Assembly (NCBI RefSeq): GCF_030010375.1
Contig: NZ_JASCRY010000004.1
Location: 124,001 to 188,000 of the forward strand
DNA from: Flavobacterium yafengii
GTDB taxonomy: Bacteria > Bacteroidota > Bacteroidia > Flavobacteriales > Flavobacteriaceae
Direction of reading: 5' to 3'
DNA length: 64,000 nucleotides
Part shown: piece after piece, positions 8,217-17,159 of the stretch
Layout: every line of letters begins with the position of its first letter
How positions within the stretch are numbered: position 1 is the first letter of the stretch
Position numbers and translations under genes: made by a program
The notes under the pieces: model-generated
Seen by the model: the letters and a program-made list of their open reading frames with translations, nothing else
Told to the model about the DNA's origin: nothing
The model's database searches: none

Positions 8217-9611
8217 CTATTGCCCTCTATAAAACAAAACGGTGGTAATTGTTTTAAAAGCAATATTTAAATCCAGAAAAATACTTCTGTGTTTGATATA
8301 ATACAAGTCATATTGAAGTTTTATCAAACTGTCATCAATAGTGGCTCCATAAGCGTAGTTCACTTGCGCCCATCCCGTAAGACCGGGTTTTATAATATGT
8401 CTTGTTTCATAGAAAGGCATAACTTCGGCAATTTCCTTTACAAAAAAAGGACGTTCAGGACGAGGACCAATAACAGCCATATCACCTTTTAAAATATTAA
8501 TAAATTGCGGAAATTCATCAATCCTGGTTTTTCTTAAAAATTTACCGAATACAGTCACTCGAGAATCATTTGTAGTGGTAAAAACAGCTCCGTTAGATTC
8601 GGCATTACTGACCATAGTCCTGAATTTTAAAATTTCAAATACTACACCATCTTTACCAACACGCTCTTGGCTATAAAACAACTTTCCTCTGTTTCCTATT
8701 GCATTTCCTATCAGTATCAATGGAAATAGCACCAGACCAATGGACAATCCAAGCACCGAAGCGCTAATTTCAAAAATCCGGGCTCCAATCAAATACAACT
8801 TATTGTGATTGCTTCTGCTAAAAGGAAAAAATCGATAAAAATCTCTGGACATATAATGCACCGGAATACGTTGCGTTTTACTTTCATACACCTGTGTGTA
8901 CTCTCGAATTATTGCTCCGGACTCCAGCAAATGAAGTAATTGCTGATACAACTCAGCTGTAATTCCATCTGTTTTTTGGGAAGCAATTACAATTTCGGAT
9001 ATAGAGTTTTGCTTAACAAAAGTAAACAAGGCATCCTGCTTTATATTTTTAACATAGGGATATTCGACTATTTCATCTTCGGCAGCATCTGCATTTACAA
9101 ATGCAATTATTTTATAATGGGGATCGATATGCTCTAATCCGGAGATCAACTCCTCTACTTGCTCATTATCACAGATTAAAAGGGCATTTTGCAAAAATCG
9201 ATTAGAGGCTAAAAACGCGACATAAAACATTCTCCATAAAAACAAAGCCAGGAAGACAATTAGATAAAACAATAAAATCTGAATCCTTTTCGAAGGAAGT
9301 ACAGGAGAATAAAACGGAGTTAACAGGTACACTAAAACAGTCATTGAAACGGTAAGAATGGAACTTTTTAGCACCTGAAATTGATTGCTGGCAACCTGAA
9401 GATTATACATTTCGAAAATAGTTCCGAAAAAATTGATATAAACGCCTAGAATAATCATCCAATATACATTATTAGTTGACATAATAAAATAGTCAAAATC
9501 AAATATATTTCCTACAAAAAATAAAGAACCAAAAACAAAAAACACATCAAAAACACGAAGAATCATCTTTCGTTCTGATATTTCAAAATGCATTTTGTCA
9601 ACTGAAAACAT
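8217..9611 (-). CDS. Polyprenyl-phosphate sugar-1-phosphate transferase (WcaJ/WbaP-type initiating transferase)
   Basis: Transfers a sugar-1-phosphate from a nucleotide sugar to undecaprenyl phosphate, starting repeat-unit synthesis at the inner membrane. The 464-aa protein has four N-terminal transmembrane segments, a Rossmann-like middle domain (about residues 140-260), a fifth membrane segment (about 275-300) and a C-terminal catalytic domain with SQERVGKDGVVFEILKFRTM, DEFPQFINILKGDMAVIGPRPE and KPGLTGWAQVNY. An in-frame ATG at 9593 is an alternative start. It is the last gene of the long minus-strand glycan locus and has its own 212-bp upstream spacer. The sugar used is not readable. Confidence 0.9.
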   Translation of the reverse strand: MFSVDKMHFEISERKMILRVFDVFFVFGSLFFVGNIFDFDYFIMSTNNVYWMIILGVYINFFGTIFEMYNLQVASNQFQVLKSSILTVSMTVLVYLLTPFYSPVLPSKRIQILLFYLIVFLALFLWRMFYVAFLASNRFLQNALLICDNEQVEELISGLEHIDPHYKIIAFVNADAAEDEIVEYPYVKNIKQDALFTFVKQNSISEIVIASQKTDGITAELYQQLLHLLESGAIIREYTQVYESKTQRIPVHYMSRDFYRFFPFSRSNHNKLYLIGARIFEISASVLGLSIGLVLFPLILIGNAIGNRGKLFYSQERVGKDGVVFEILKFRTMVSNAESNGAVFTTTNDSRVTVFGKFLRKTRIDEFPQFINILKGDMAVIGPRPERPFFVKEIAEVMPFYETRHIIKPGLTGWAQVNYAYGATIDDSLIKLQYDLYYIKHRSIFLDLNIAFKTITTVLFYRGQ

Positions 9612-9625
9612 GTGTGGTATTTATG

Positions 9626-9744
9626 TTTAGGAGTGCAATTTAATACTTTTACTTCGAAGTAAATTTAAGAAATGTTAGTTTTTTTTAACAAAAATTTAAT
9701 AAATAACAATTTAATACAACACTATTTCAAATAAGACTCCTAAA
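9626..9744. promoter_or_regulatory. Palindromes in the spacer upstream of the initiating transferase
   Basis: The spacer 9612-9823 holds a perfect 16-bp palindrome TTTACTTCGAAGTAAA at 9648-9663 and a perfect 9-bp inverted repeat TTTAGGAGT (9626-9634) / ACTCCTAAA (9736-9744) about 100 bp apart. It is AT-rich and has no gene. I found no clear TAnnTTTG box for the minus-strand gene. A regulator site is possible but unproven. Confidence 0.35.
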
Positions 9745-9823
9745 CAAAGTGCATTGTGTATTTTTTGAAATACTAAAACAGATTAAAAAAAACAAGAAAT
9801 TTACTTCATTAACAACTAACAAA

Positions 9824-11167
9824 TCAAACCTCCTTCTTTTTTTTGGGTGCCCCCAATTGAATATTCAACAAAGACAAAGAGTACACAAAGGCTGGTGCCG
9901 CAGTACGCATGGCAGCATGATTAATGGTTAAAAACCAAAAAGCTACAAAACACAATAAAAACATATTGAACTTGTTTTCCAAATACAAAACCAAGGGTGT
10001 AAAAAACAGAATTAGCAAAGCCAATATTCCTAAAAATCCATGTTCCGCAAGCATTCTGGTAATCTCATCGTGGGATAAAACTTTGATTCCAGTTTCATCT
10101 TCTCTAATTTCAGCTCCTTTACCAACACCTACTCCAAAAATCGGATTCTTCAGGAAGGTATTAATCTCATCTTTAGCCACGTCCTCTCTCCCTGTAAATT
10201 GACTTTCTTTGACTCTCCCTGCAGCATCTTGATTGGCATATCTTTTATCAATAAGACCTCTCGTCTGAAACGAAGTATAAGTCCATGTGGCAAAAATAGC
10301 CAATACCAACAATACTATAATATAATTCAATTTCACCCTCCCGCCAAAATTGGATTTAAAATATAAAAAAACCAACAATAAGACAATCATCAAAAACCCG
10401 GTAATCATTCCGCCTCTAGAAAAAGTAAGCATCCCGCGATACGTAATATTCAAAGCAATAATAAGATTAATAGCAATTTGAAATTTTGTTCTAGAATCCA
10501 ATATGACTCTGGAGAAAAAAATAAACATGCCCAATCCTAAAACTGTAGCCACTTGATTAGGGCCATAACCTCCCGATGTTGCAAAATTAGATTGTGTACT
10601 CGTAACAACATCACGTACATTTGGCGTATACAAGGTTAAATATACCATACAACTTAGAATAGGCAACCCCATACTGAACAAGATTTGATTCATTTCTGTT
10701 AATGAAATCTTACGCCTGAAAGTATACAAAGAGGCCAACCCCAAACAAACCGGCCCCGAAATATTGAAAGCGATCGCTTTTCGAATATCAGTATCAAAAT
10801 TCAATGCAAAAGTCGAAATAACGACACTGGGCACCAATAAAAGTAAAAAAATCCAATAGGGGACGGCTCCTTTAGAAAAACCGCTGTAATACATTCCTAA
10901 CAGAATAAAGACCATGACACCATACTTCGAAATCTCATACAAAGGATTTCCTCCGGTCATCCGCAAAAAAACTTCACTCCCTACCACATAAGCAGCAACT
11001 ACAAGAGCTTCGTTATTTCTATTTTGAGTTTTAATAATGTAATAAACACCAAAAATAAAAATAGAATACCCAAAAATTTTAGTAGTGAATGGCAAAAAGA
11101 ATCCCAATGCACCAATGACAACATGGAGAAGAATTAAATAGAGATAAAATTGATCCTCTTTTTTCAT
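9824..11167 (-). CDS. O-antigen ligase / polymerase family membrane protein (WaaL or Wzy type)
   Basis: Inner-membrane protein of 447 aa with about 11-12 hydrophobic segments. The Wzy_C/WaaL family features are visible: SRGGMITGFL, a periplasmic loop with NPIFGVGVGKG and HDEITRMLAEHGFLGIL, in which the conserved His precedes a membrane helix. Members either polymerise O-units or ligate finished glycan to lipid A-core. Because this locus has an ABC exporter and no visible Wzx flippase, ligase is the more likely role (inference). It overlaps the upstream glycosyltransferase by 4 bp. Confidence 0.8.
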   Translation of the reverse strand: MKKEDQFYLYLILLHVVIGALGFFLPFTTKIFGYSIFIFGVYYIIKTQNRNNEALVVAAYVVGSEVFLRMTGGNPLYEISKYGVMVFILLGMYYSGFSKGAVPYWIFLLLLVPSVVISTFALNFDTDIRKAIAFNISGPVCLGLASLYTFRRKISLTEMNQILFSMGLPILSCMVYLTLYTPNVRDVVTSTQSNFATSGGYGPNQVATVLGLGMFIFFSRVILDSRTKFQIAINLIIALNITYRGMLTFSRGGMITGFLMIVLLLVFLYFKSNFGGRVKLNYIIVLLVLAIFATWTYTSFQTRGLIDKRYANQDAAGRVKESQFTGREDVAKDEINTFLKNPIFGVGVGKGAEIREDETGIKVLSHDEITRMLAEHGFLGILALLILFFTPLVLYLENKFNMFLLCFVAFWFLTINHAAMRTAAPAFVYSLSLLNIQLGAPKKKKEV

Positions 11168-12243
11168 TTGTGACTATTTTGCAACCAATTTAAATACTGT
11201 TTAATAACGACTTCTTCTGAATTAGCACCCTGTATTTTCCTATAAAGAGCAATGCCAAACTCCGTCTGTAGCATATCGTTTTCTATTAACAAAACTAATG
11301 CTTCATAAAACATTTTTTTTTGTTTAGAGGGAACAAGAAAACCATTTTTACCGTTTTGAACCAAAGAAGCTATTTCACCCACATGGGTCACTACAACAGG
11401 TTTTTTATTCCAGCCATATTCTAACAGTGCCACAGGTAAACCTTCCGATTGGGAAGTTAAAACGGCAATTGTCGATTGATGCAATATATTTTTCACATCT
11501 TCTTTGCTGCCGTAAAGAAACACATTTTTTTCTAAATGATATGTTACAATCAAATCCTTAATTTGTTGGGAATATCCATCCTGAAAATCTTTTCCAACCA
11601 AATGAAAAGTCCAATCAGGATGTGATTTTTGTAGTTTTCTAGCTATTTCTAATAATAAAAAATGATCTTTTTGTACTCTCAAATTAGCTAAACACACAAT
11701 ACGTTTCCCATCGATTCCATGCAAAACAGTTTGCTCTAAAACCATAGTGCCTTCAGATGGAAAATTAGGAAGATAAAGCACTTTTTTAAATCCCAATTGT
11801 TGTTCTGCCCATAGTTTTAGTTTTTGATTGACGACAATAATACCACTAAAAAAAGGAAGGGTCATTTGCAAAGCACGAATAGGTCTGTTTGATAAAAATT
11901 CACTGTCACCATAATGATCATGCCAGATTAAGCGAAGGGAAGGGCATATTAATTTCAAAAGGAAAACCAGAAAAAAAGAAGTGCTGTGCGCATGAACAAC
12001 AGTAACTTTATGCTGTACTACATAACTTCGCAATCGAAAGACAGCTTTAAAATCCAATGAGTGCTTCTTGTTTAAAAACAAATAAGAAACTTCATCCTTC
12101 AATTGCCCTTTCAAACTACCCTCTTTTCGAGTAGCTACCAGTCCTGAAAAAGAAATCTTAGCAGTCAAAGCATTAGCATAGCTTACAGCCATACGTTCTG
12201 CTCCACCCGCCTCAAGAGAATCTATAATTTGAATGATCCGCAT
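11164..12243 (-). CDS. Glycosyltransferase family 4-type (GT-B)
   Basis: Predicted retaining GT-B glycosyltransferase of 359 aa, cytoplasmic. It has an N-terminal IIDSLEAGGAERMAVSYANAL motif, the signature of GT4 enzymes in O-antigen loci, and a C-terminal nucleotide-sugar domain with RVQKDHFLLLEIA, LYGSKEDVKNIL and the E-x7-E-like segment SQSEGLPVALLEYGWNKKPVV (split here over the two Glu). Donor and acceptor are unknown. Its stop overlaps the start of the ligase gene (ATGA), so the two are coupled. Confidence 0.85.
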   Translation of the reverse strand: MRIIQIIDSLEAGGAERMAVSYANALTAKISFSGLVATRKEGSLKGQLKDEVSYLFLNKKHSLDFKAVFRLRSYVVQHKVTVVHAHSTSFFLVFLLKLICPSLRLIWHDHYGDSEFLSNRPIRALQMTLPFFSGIIVVNQKLKLWAEQQLGFKKVLYLPNFPSEGTMVLEQTVLHGIDGKRIVCLANLRVQKDHFLLLEIARKLQKSHPDWTFHLVGKDFQDGYSQQIKDLIVTYHLEKNVFLYGSKEDVKNILHQSTIAVLTSQSEGLPVALLEYGWNKKPVVVTHVGEIASLVQNGKNGFLVPSKQKKMFYEALVLLIENDMLQTEFGIALYRKIQGANSEEVVIKQYLNWLQNSHK

Positions 12244-12315
12244 TTTTTACTTTTATTTTCTTCTTAATTTGTTATTCTTTAAACCAGTAATCTTACATTT
12301 TGCTTCCTGCACCTC

Positions 12316-13443
12316 TCATCTTACATCTAAAAACAACAACTTCTCTATTCCTTCCTCAAAAACATCCAAAGTATACAGTCTGGACCAATCAGAAGCTTTT
12401 GTTCGCATACTCTCAAAACCAGCTTCACTCCTGATAACAGTCAATATTTGGGCAACATCCTCCTCCAAATTCAATGTCAACAAAACCCCGCGTTGTCCAT
12501 AATCCAACATAAATGGAACACAAGAAACAGCAGTAGCTACTGGAATACATCCCCAAAACATCCCTTCAGCCACCACTTTGGGCCAACCTTCACTTGCAGA
12601 AGGCAGAACTACAAAATGACTATTTTGATACGCTGTTTTAACCGTTTCGAGAGGCTGATTTCCTTTCAAATGAACATACGATTCCAATTGATTGTTTTTA
12701 ATATAAGTCTCCAAGACTAATTTCTCACTCCCTTCGCCGTACAAATGCAAACTAACGGCAACTCCTCGTTGACACAAACGCTCTACTAGCTGAATGGCAT
12801 ACAAGGGATTTTTACCCAAAACCAAAGCTCCGGCAAACACAAAATGAATGGTATTAAAACTATCCAAACGCAACAAGGGAACTTTATCTGATTCAGTATA
12901 CGTAGCTGTAAAAAAAGGTTTTATATTTTCAGAACTATCTTCCCATTCTCCATAGACCAAAACCTGCATCTTTCGGGTTAAAAAAGCAGTACTCAAAATC
13001 CATCGCTGCAATTGGTAGGTCCAAGGTTGTTTGGATTTTGAATCCCAATTTCCGGCATATTTGGCTGTTTTAGGAGTATTAGGAAACAAAATCTGAATAA
13101 AACATCCCAATAACCCCACATTACCTGGGCATCGTAAATGAATGTGATCAGCGTTTCGCATCGCTAAAAAAATACGCCAAGATATACTTGGTATTTTTAA
13201 AACAGAAAGAAATATATTTTTTAAATCCAATACATCAAAAGAATCAATCGGTATAAATTGAATGCGATCATGTTCATACGAATCATCTATCGACGAAATT
13301 AATTCCGAAACTTGAGGAGCTACAATAATTAATTCAGATACATACTTGGACCAGACATTCATTTCACGAACATAAGGAGCATAAGCGTAGTAACGGTCTT
13401 CTGTTACTATATGAGGAACATGGGTGATGATAGCAAATTTCAT
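12316..13443 (-). CDS. Glycosyltransferase family 4-type (GT-B)
   Basis: GT-B glycosyltransferase, 375 aa. The N-terminal half opens with FAIITHVPHIVTEDRYYAYAPYVREM; the C-terminal half has FVFAGALVLGKNPLYAIQL, LKGNQPLETVKTAY and SASEGWPKVVAEGMFWGCIPVA, the donor-binding E-x7-E region of GT4. No signal peptide or transmembrane segment is evident. It lies 72 bp before the next GT4 gene and 35 bp after an FkbM methyltransferase, within the same transcript direction. Substrates cannot be assigned. Confidence 0.85.
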   Translation of the reverse strand: MKFAIITHVPHIVTEDRYYAYAPYVREMNVWSKYVSELIIVAPQVSELISSIDDSYEHDRIQFIPIDSFDVLDLKNIFLSVLKIPSISWRIFLAMRNADHIHLRCPGNVGLLGCFIQILFPNTPKTAKYAGNWDSKSKQPWTYQLQRWILSTAFLTRKMQVLVYGEWEDSSENIKPFFTATYTESDKVPLLRLDSFNTIHFVFAGALVLGKNPLYAIQLVERLCQRGVAVSLHLYGEGSEKLVLETYIKNNQLESYVHLKGNQPLETVKTAYQNSHFVVLPSASEGWPKVVAEGMFWGCIPVATAVSCVPFMLDYGQRGVLLTLNLEEDVAQILTVIRSEAGFESMRTKASDWSRLYTLDVFEEGIEKLLFLDVR

Positions 13444-13478
13444 CTTACTTTTTTAGATTACACTTTTATATGTCCAGA

Positions 13479-14234
13479 CTACAAATCCCTAGAAATACTA
13501 TTGTTAATTAATAATAGATTTTCACCCCTATTAAAGTACGAAAAATCATATTTACTTATAGCATTAAAAAAACTCTTTGAACTTCCTTTAGTAATACCAT
13601 CGTGCAATTCAATAATGATACATTTTGTTCTTGGCAACCAGTTTTCATAATTACTTTCAAAGAGTTCTTTTTCACCACCTTCGATATCAATTTTTAACAA
13701 ATCAAGGTATTCTAAATTATGTTCAATCAAAATTTCATCAATTGTAATACTTCTAACAGTATCAACAATTTTATGGATAACATTTAAATCATGTATTTCA
13801 GTAACAAATCCCCAATTCCCAAATCCTTTATCTACTACATCAAAAATAAGGTTAGATTGATTTGACAAGGCCCTTTTATTCAATAAAATATTTTTATAAT
13901 CTTTAGTATTTTTTTGTAACATTTGAAAGTTAGAATTTTCAGGTTCTATTGCAACAATTTTTACTTCAGGAAATTTATTTGTAAAGAAAACCGAAGCCAG
14001 TCCTATATTGGCCCCTGCATCTATAATAAATCTTGGAATAAACCCAAAATTAACATCATACTCTTTGAAAGTAAATATCTGATGAAAAGTTAACAAATCA
14101 CTTGATCTAGGCCTTAGATATATTGGAAAACCTAATTTTAGTAAATGAATTTTATTAATCCCCAATGCCATTAGTAGGTTTATAAAAAAATACCTATATC
14201 CTAATTTGAATTGATTTATTACTTTATTAATCAT
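13479..14234 (-). CDS. FkbM family methyltransferase
   Basis: SAM-dependent O-methyltransferase of 251 aa. The SAM motif I reads FIIDAGANIGLASVFF (about residues 68-83), followed by the acidic ribose-binding EPEN segment, and the FkbM signature LKIDIEGGEKELFE near residue 180 is intact. In glycan loci this family methylates sugar hydroxyls. The gene and the following one (13.5-15.4 kb) look more AT-rich than the flanking glycosyltransferases and are bordered by 100-bp spacers, which suggests later acquisition. Its closest look-alikes in this window are the four other FkbM genes. Confidence 0.82.
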   Translation of the reverse strand: MINKVINQFKLGYRYFFINLLMALGINKIHLLKLGFPIYLRPRSSDLLTFHQIFTFKEYDVNFGFIPRFIIDAGANIGLASVFFTNKFPEVKIVAIEPENSNFQMLQKNTKDYKNILLNKRALSNQSNLIFDVVDKGFGNWGFVTEIHDLNVIHKIVDTVRSITIDEILIEHNLEYLDLLKIDIEGGEKELFESNYENWLPRTKCIIIELHDGITKGSSKSFFNAISKYDFSYFNRGENLLLINNSISRDL

Positions 14235-14343
14235 AAATTATAATCTAAATTTTGCAGAAATTATATAAATTTCAATCAACATACTTAAAGTTTTATCCCC
14301 TTTCTTTACAATCCTTTTAAAAGGGTCATACTTTAATAAAATT

Positions 14344-15339
14344 CTATTTTACAACGGACAGTATTCTTTCTATATAGTTTTGGGGATGAATGTAGTGATT
14401 ACTCCACTCTCTATTTGCATTACCAAACTCTAAATACTTCTTCTCTTTCAATAAATAATGAATTTTTTCAGGAAGTTCAAAATAGGCAGATCGAGTAGAT
14501 AGTACTTGGTAATTTTTCCCTTCTTTAAAATTATCTAAAGAAATATTTAAAGGAGTCGTAATGACAGCTTTACCAAATAACAAATACTCTCCAATTTTCC
14601 ATCCTGGAGTATCCTTTAAACCATCATCAGCAATTCCAATATCACAGTATCTCAAGGACTTAAAATATTCTTTTTTTGAGGTCATTTTTAAATCAAGCAA
14701 AAGATCCGAAGCCATTTTAGCGGACAACGTATCTGGAAACAGTCCAACTGAAGCATTTTTAAAATTCCTTTTTATAACCCTGCAGGCTTCTATACGAAAC
14801 TCATTCTGCAAAATTCTTCGCTCCTTTTCATCTGAATCTTGATGATTATCTGGGTTCCACAATCTAGCATGAAAAAGCACTCTACCTCCATTATCCTGAA
14901 TACCTTTAGGGAATCCCCTAATATCCATTGCATTATGTGATGAATTAGTTACTGAATTAAAATAATCTAAAGCCCTTATTATCTCAATTCGATTATCCAT
15001 TTTAATCAATTCCTTAAAACTTAATTTAGTTAAAAAAACAAACGCTTTATAGGAATAATTTACTTGAAAATTTAAAGGATAAATATTATCTTTTTTATCT
15101 TCTTGTTTCAAAGATCTTTTAAAGTAATAAGTATATTTAGTTGGTAAATCAATAAAAAGATAATTATCTGAATAATCAAAGAAAATAGTTTGATTATCGT
15201 CATATATAAGGGCACCATTTGGTGAAATAGCAGGATCAAAATTAATTTTGAACTCAATCTTATTTATTTCACAATAATATAAATATGAAAAAATAAGCAT
15301 ATTACAATGTGGATTCCAATACCGTATTATTAATGTCAT
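14344..15339 (-). CDS. Putative GT-B-like glycosyltransferase, poorly recognised
   Basis: 331 aa, not confidently assigned. The N-terminal third has no motif I know. The C-terminal half (about residues 160-330) resembles a GT-B donor domain: GRVLFHARLWN, a charged helical stretch, then YFKSLRYCDIGIADDGLKDTPGWKIGEYLLFGKAVITTPLN, where the GWKIGEYL segment takes the place of the usual E-x7-E. No signal peptide or transmembrane helix. The context, between an FkbM gene and a class I methyltransferase in a glycan locus, supports a glycosyltransferase. The flanking spacers are 109 and 101 bp and the gene is AT-rich. Confidence 0.6.
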   Translation of the reverse strand: MTLIIRYWNPHCNMLIFSYLYYCEINKIEFKINFDPAISPNGALIYDDNQTIFFDYSDNYLFIDLPTKYTYYFKRSLKQEDKKDNIYPLNFQVNYSYKAFVFLTKLSFKELIKMDNRIEIIRALDYFNSVTNSSHNAMDIRGFPKGIQDNGGRVLFHARLWNPDNHQDSDEKERRILQNEFRIEACRVIKRNFKNASVGLFPDTLSAKMASDLLLDLKMTSKKEYFKSLRYCDIGIADDGLKDTPGWKIGEYLLFGKAVITTPLNISLDNFKEGKNYQVLSTRSAYFELPEKIHYLLKEKKYLEFGNANREWSNHYIHPQNYIERILSVVK

Positions 15340-15440
15340 AAATAATTAAATTAAACTTCATAAAAGAAATATTTAAGATAGTACTAATACTTATTAAAAT
15401 CAAATTTTAGATAAGATACATCTCATACTTAATTTTTAAA

Positions 15441-16172
15441 TCATATTTTTTTTGCAATACAAAATGTACTGATTCCAAAAGGAAAACTAATATGCTTCAG
15501 CAGGCTGTTCTCTAATAACAACAACTTCAATAATATATAATTTACGGTTGTATTACCTACAATCTGCCCCTTTTCCTTTTTATTTTCAGACAAAAAAACA
15601 CTTAATTTTCTAAAAATATAAACAGGTACAAATAAAGAAAAATTCCAATAACTTGATTTAGAAATAGTCAGGTTTTCATGGATCAGTTTGGCTTTTAATT
15701 CTTGATTGGTATACCTTCTGAAATGCATATTAACTACATCATGATGACTCCACAAAGATTGAAAAGCGGGAACAAAAACATACATTTCTCCTCCTGTTTT
15801 TAACAAGCTGTACCAATTTCGAATTGCCTTCCTGTCATCTTCCAAATGTTCAAGACAATCTGAAGCAACAATAATATCAAACTCATCTTCCAGTAGAATA
15901 TTTTGGGCATCCATTACAAATGCGTTTTGAATCCCATTAGCTTTACAATTCGCTATGGCATTTTCACTGATGTCAATTCCAAAAAGATGTTCTGTTTTAA
16001 ATCCCAAAAGTTCCAGATCTTTTAAAAAAATACCGGAAGAACACCCAATGTCTAATATCTTACTGTCTTTCGGTACGTTTCGCAATAAGTCTAGCAAGTA
16101 TCTTCTTCTGGATTTAAACCACCAATTTTCTATTTCAACTTCATGATACTTTTTTTCGAAATCTATTTCCAT
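15441..16172 (-). CDS. Class I SAM-dependent methyltransferase
   Basis: 243-aa Rossmann methyltransferase of the Methyltransf_11/UbiE type. Motif I is ILDIGCSSGIFLKDL (about residues 40-54), then the acidic LFGIDISENAI, FDIIVASDCLEHL and LKTGGEMYVFVPA; together these are the SAM-binding set. The tail is hydrophobic (about residues 180-235) and may contact the membrane. Substrate unknown; lipid-linked or sugar acceptors are both possible. It lies 27 bp after the GtrB-like gene, so it is probably cotranscribed with the GtrB/GT-C pair. Confidence 0.8.
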   Translation of the reverse strand: MEIDFEKKYHEVEIENWWFKSRRRYLLDLLRNVPKDSKILDIGCSSGIFLKDLELLGFKTEHLFGIDISENAIANCKANGIQNAFVMDAQNILLEDEFDIIVASDCLEHLEDDRKAIRNWYSLLKTGGEMYVFVPAFQSLWSHHDVVNMHFRRYTNQELKAKLIHENLTISKSSYWNFSLFVPVYIFRKLSVFLSENKKEKGQIVGNTTVNYILLKLLLLENSLLKHISFPFGISTFCIAKKI

Positions 16173-16199
16173 TTCAAATAATATAATTTGTTTAGGCTT

Positions 16200-17159
16200 C
16201 TAATCTATTCTTTCATCTATAATGTAACGCGGTCTTTGTTTGACCTCAGCATATATTTTACCAATATATTCTCCTATAATACCAATGGAAAACAATTGAA
16301 TCCCTCCTAAAAAGTACATCGGTAAAACAGTTGATAACCAACCCGGAACAGTATCTCCGGTAAAAAGAGCAGTAAAAGCGTAGCCACTCATAAGCAAACA
16401 AATGATAAAAATAATAAACCCTAATGCCGAAACTAATTTCAAAGGAAAATTACTGAAAGAAGTGATACCATTCCAGGCAAAGGAGAGCATTTTGCGAAAC
16501 GGAAATTTAGAATTTCCGGCTAAGCGTTCTAATCGATCATAATAAATGATTTCTTTATTAAACCCTATTAACGGAATGATACCTCTAAGAAATAGATTAA
16601 CCTCATTAAAATCAGAAAGAGCATTAATAACTCGGTTGCTGCATAATCTATAATCCGCGTGATTGGGAATCATATTAGATTTCATTTTCTTCATCAAAAA
16701 ATAAAACAGCAAAGCAGAATTCTTTTTAAAAAAAGTATCTGTCATGCGTTCTTTTCTAACACCATAAACCACATCAATTCCCGACTTATATTTTTGAATC
16801 ATTGCTTCAATAATTTGAACATCATCTTGTAAATCAGCGTCAATTGAAATTAATGCGTCCGCACCTGTATTATAAGTAAGCAAACCCGCTAACAACGCAT
16901 TCTGATGACCAACATTTCCAGCCAATTTCAATCCTTTTACTACAACGCTTTGATTTGCTTTTTTTTGAATAATCTCCCAAGTTCCGTCTCTGCTTCCATC
17001 ATCGATAAAAGCAATAAAACTTTTTTCTGAAATCAGCTCTCTCTCAACTAAATCAAGGATCAAAGTGCGGAGTTGTTTTTCAGTCTCCTCTAAGACCTGT
17101 TCTTCATTATAACAGGGAGAAACTATTCCTATGATAGGTTTAATAATAACATTCTTCAT
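16200..17159 (-). CDS. GT2 polyprenyl-phosphate glycosyltransferase (GtrB/DPM1-like)
   Basis: Makes polyprenyl-phosphate sugar on the cytoplasmic face of the inner membrane. The 319-aa protein has a DPM1-type GT2 domain (SPCYNEEQVLEETEKQL, IDDGSRDGTW, SIDADLQDD) followed by two C-terminal transmembrane helices (about residues 230-300), the GtrB/ArnC architecture. The stop codon of the GT-C gene upstream overlaps its start by 4 bp. That pairing fits a donor synthase feeding a periplasmic GT-C transferase. Confidence 0.88.
   Translation of the reverse strand: MKNVIIKPIIGIVSPCYNEEQVLEETEKQLRTLILDLVERELISEKSFIAFIDDGSRDGTWEIIQKKANQSVVVKGLKLAGNVGHQNALLAGLLTYNTGADALISIDADLQDDVQIIEAMIQKYKSGIDVVYGVRKERMTDTFFKKNSALLFYFLMKKMKSNMIPNHADYRLCSNRVINALSDFNEVNLFLRGIIPLIGFNKEIIYYDRLERLAGNSKFPFRKMLSFAWNGITSFSNFPLKLVSALGFIIFIICLLMSGYAFTALFTGDTVPGWLSTVLPMYFLGGIQLFSIGIIGEYIGKIYAEVKQRPRYIIDERID

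Noticed and set aside
13479..15339. Genomic-island ends or insertion sequence flanking the AT-rich FkbM/GT-B insert
   Set aside because: The spacers have no inverted repeats, target duplications or transposase remnants that I can see.
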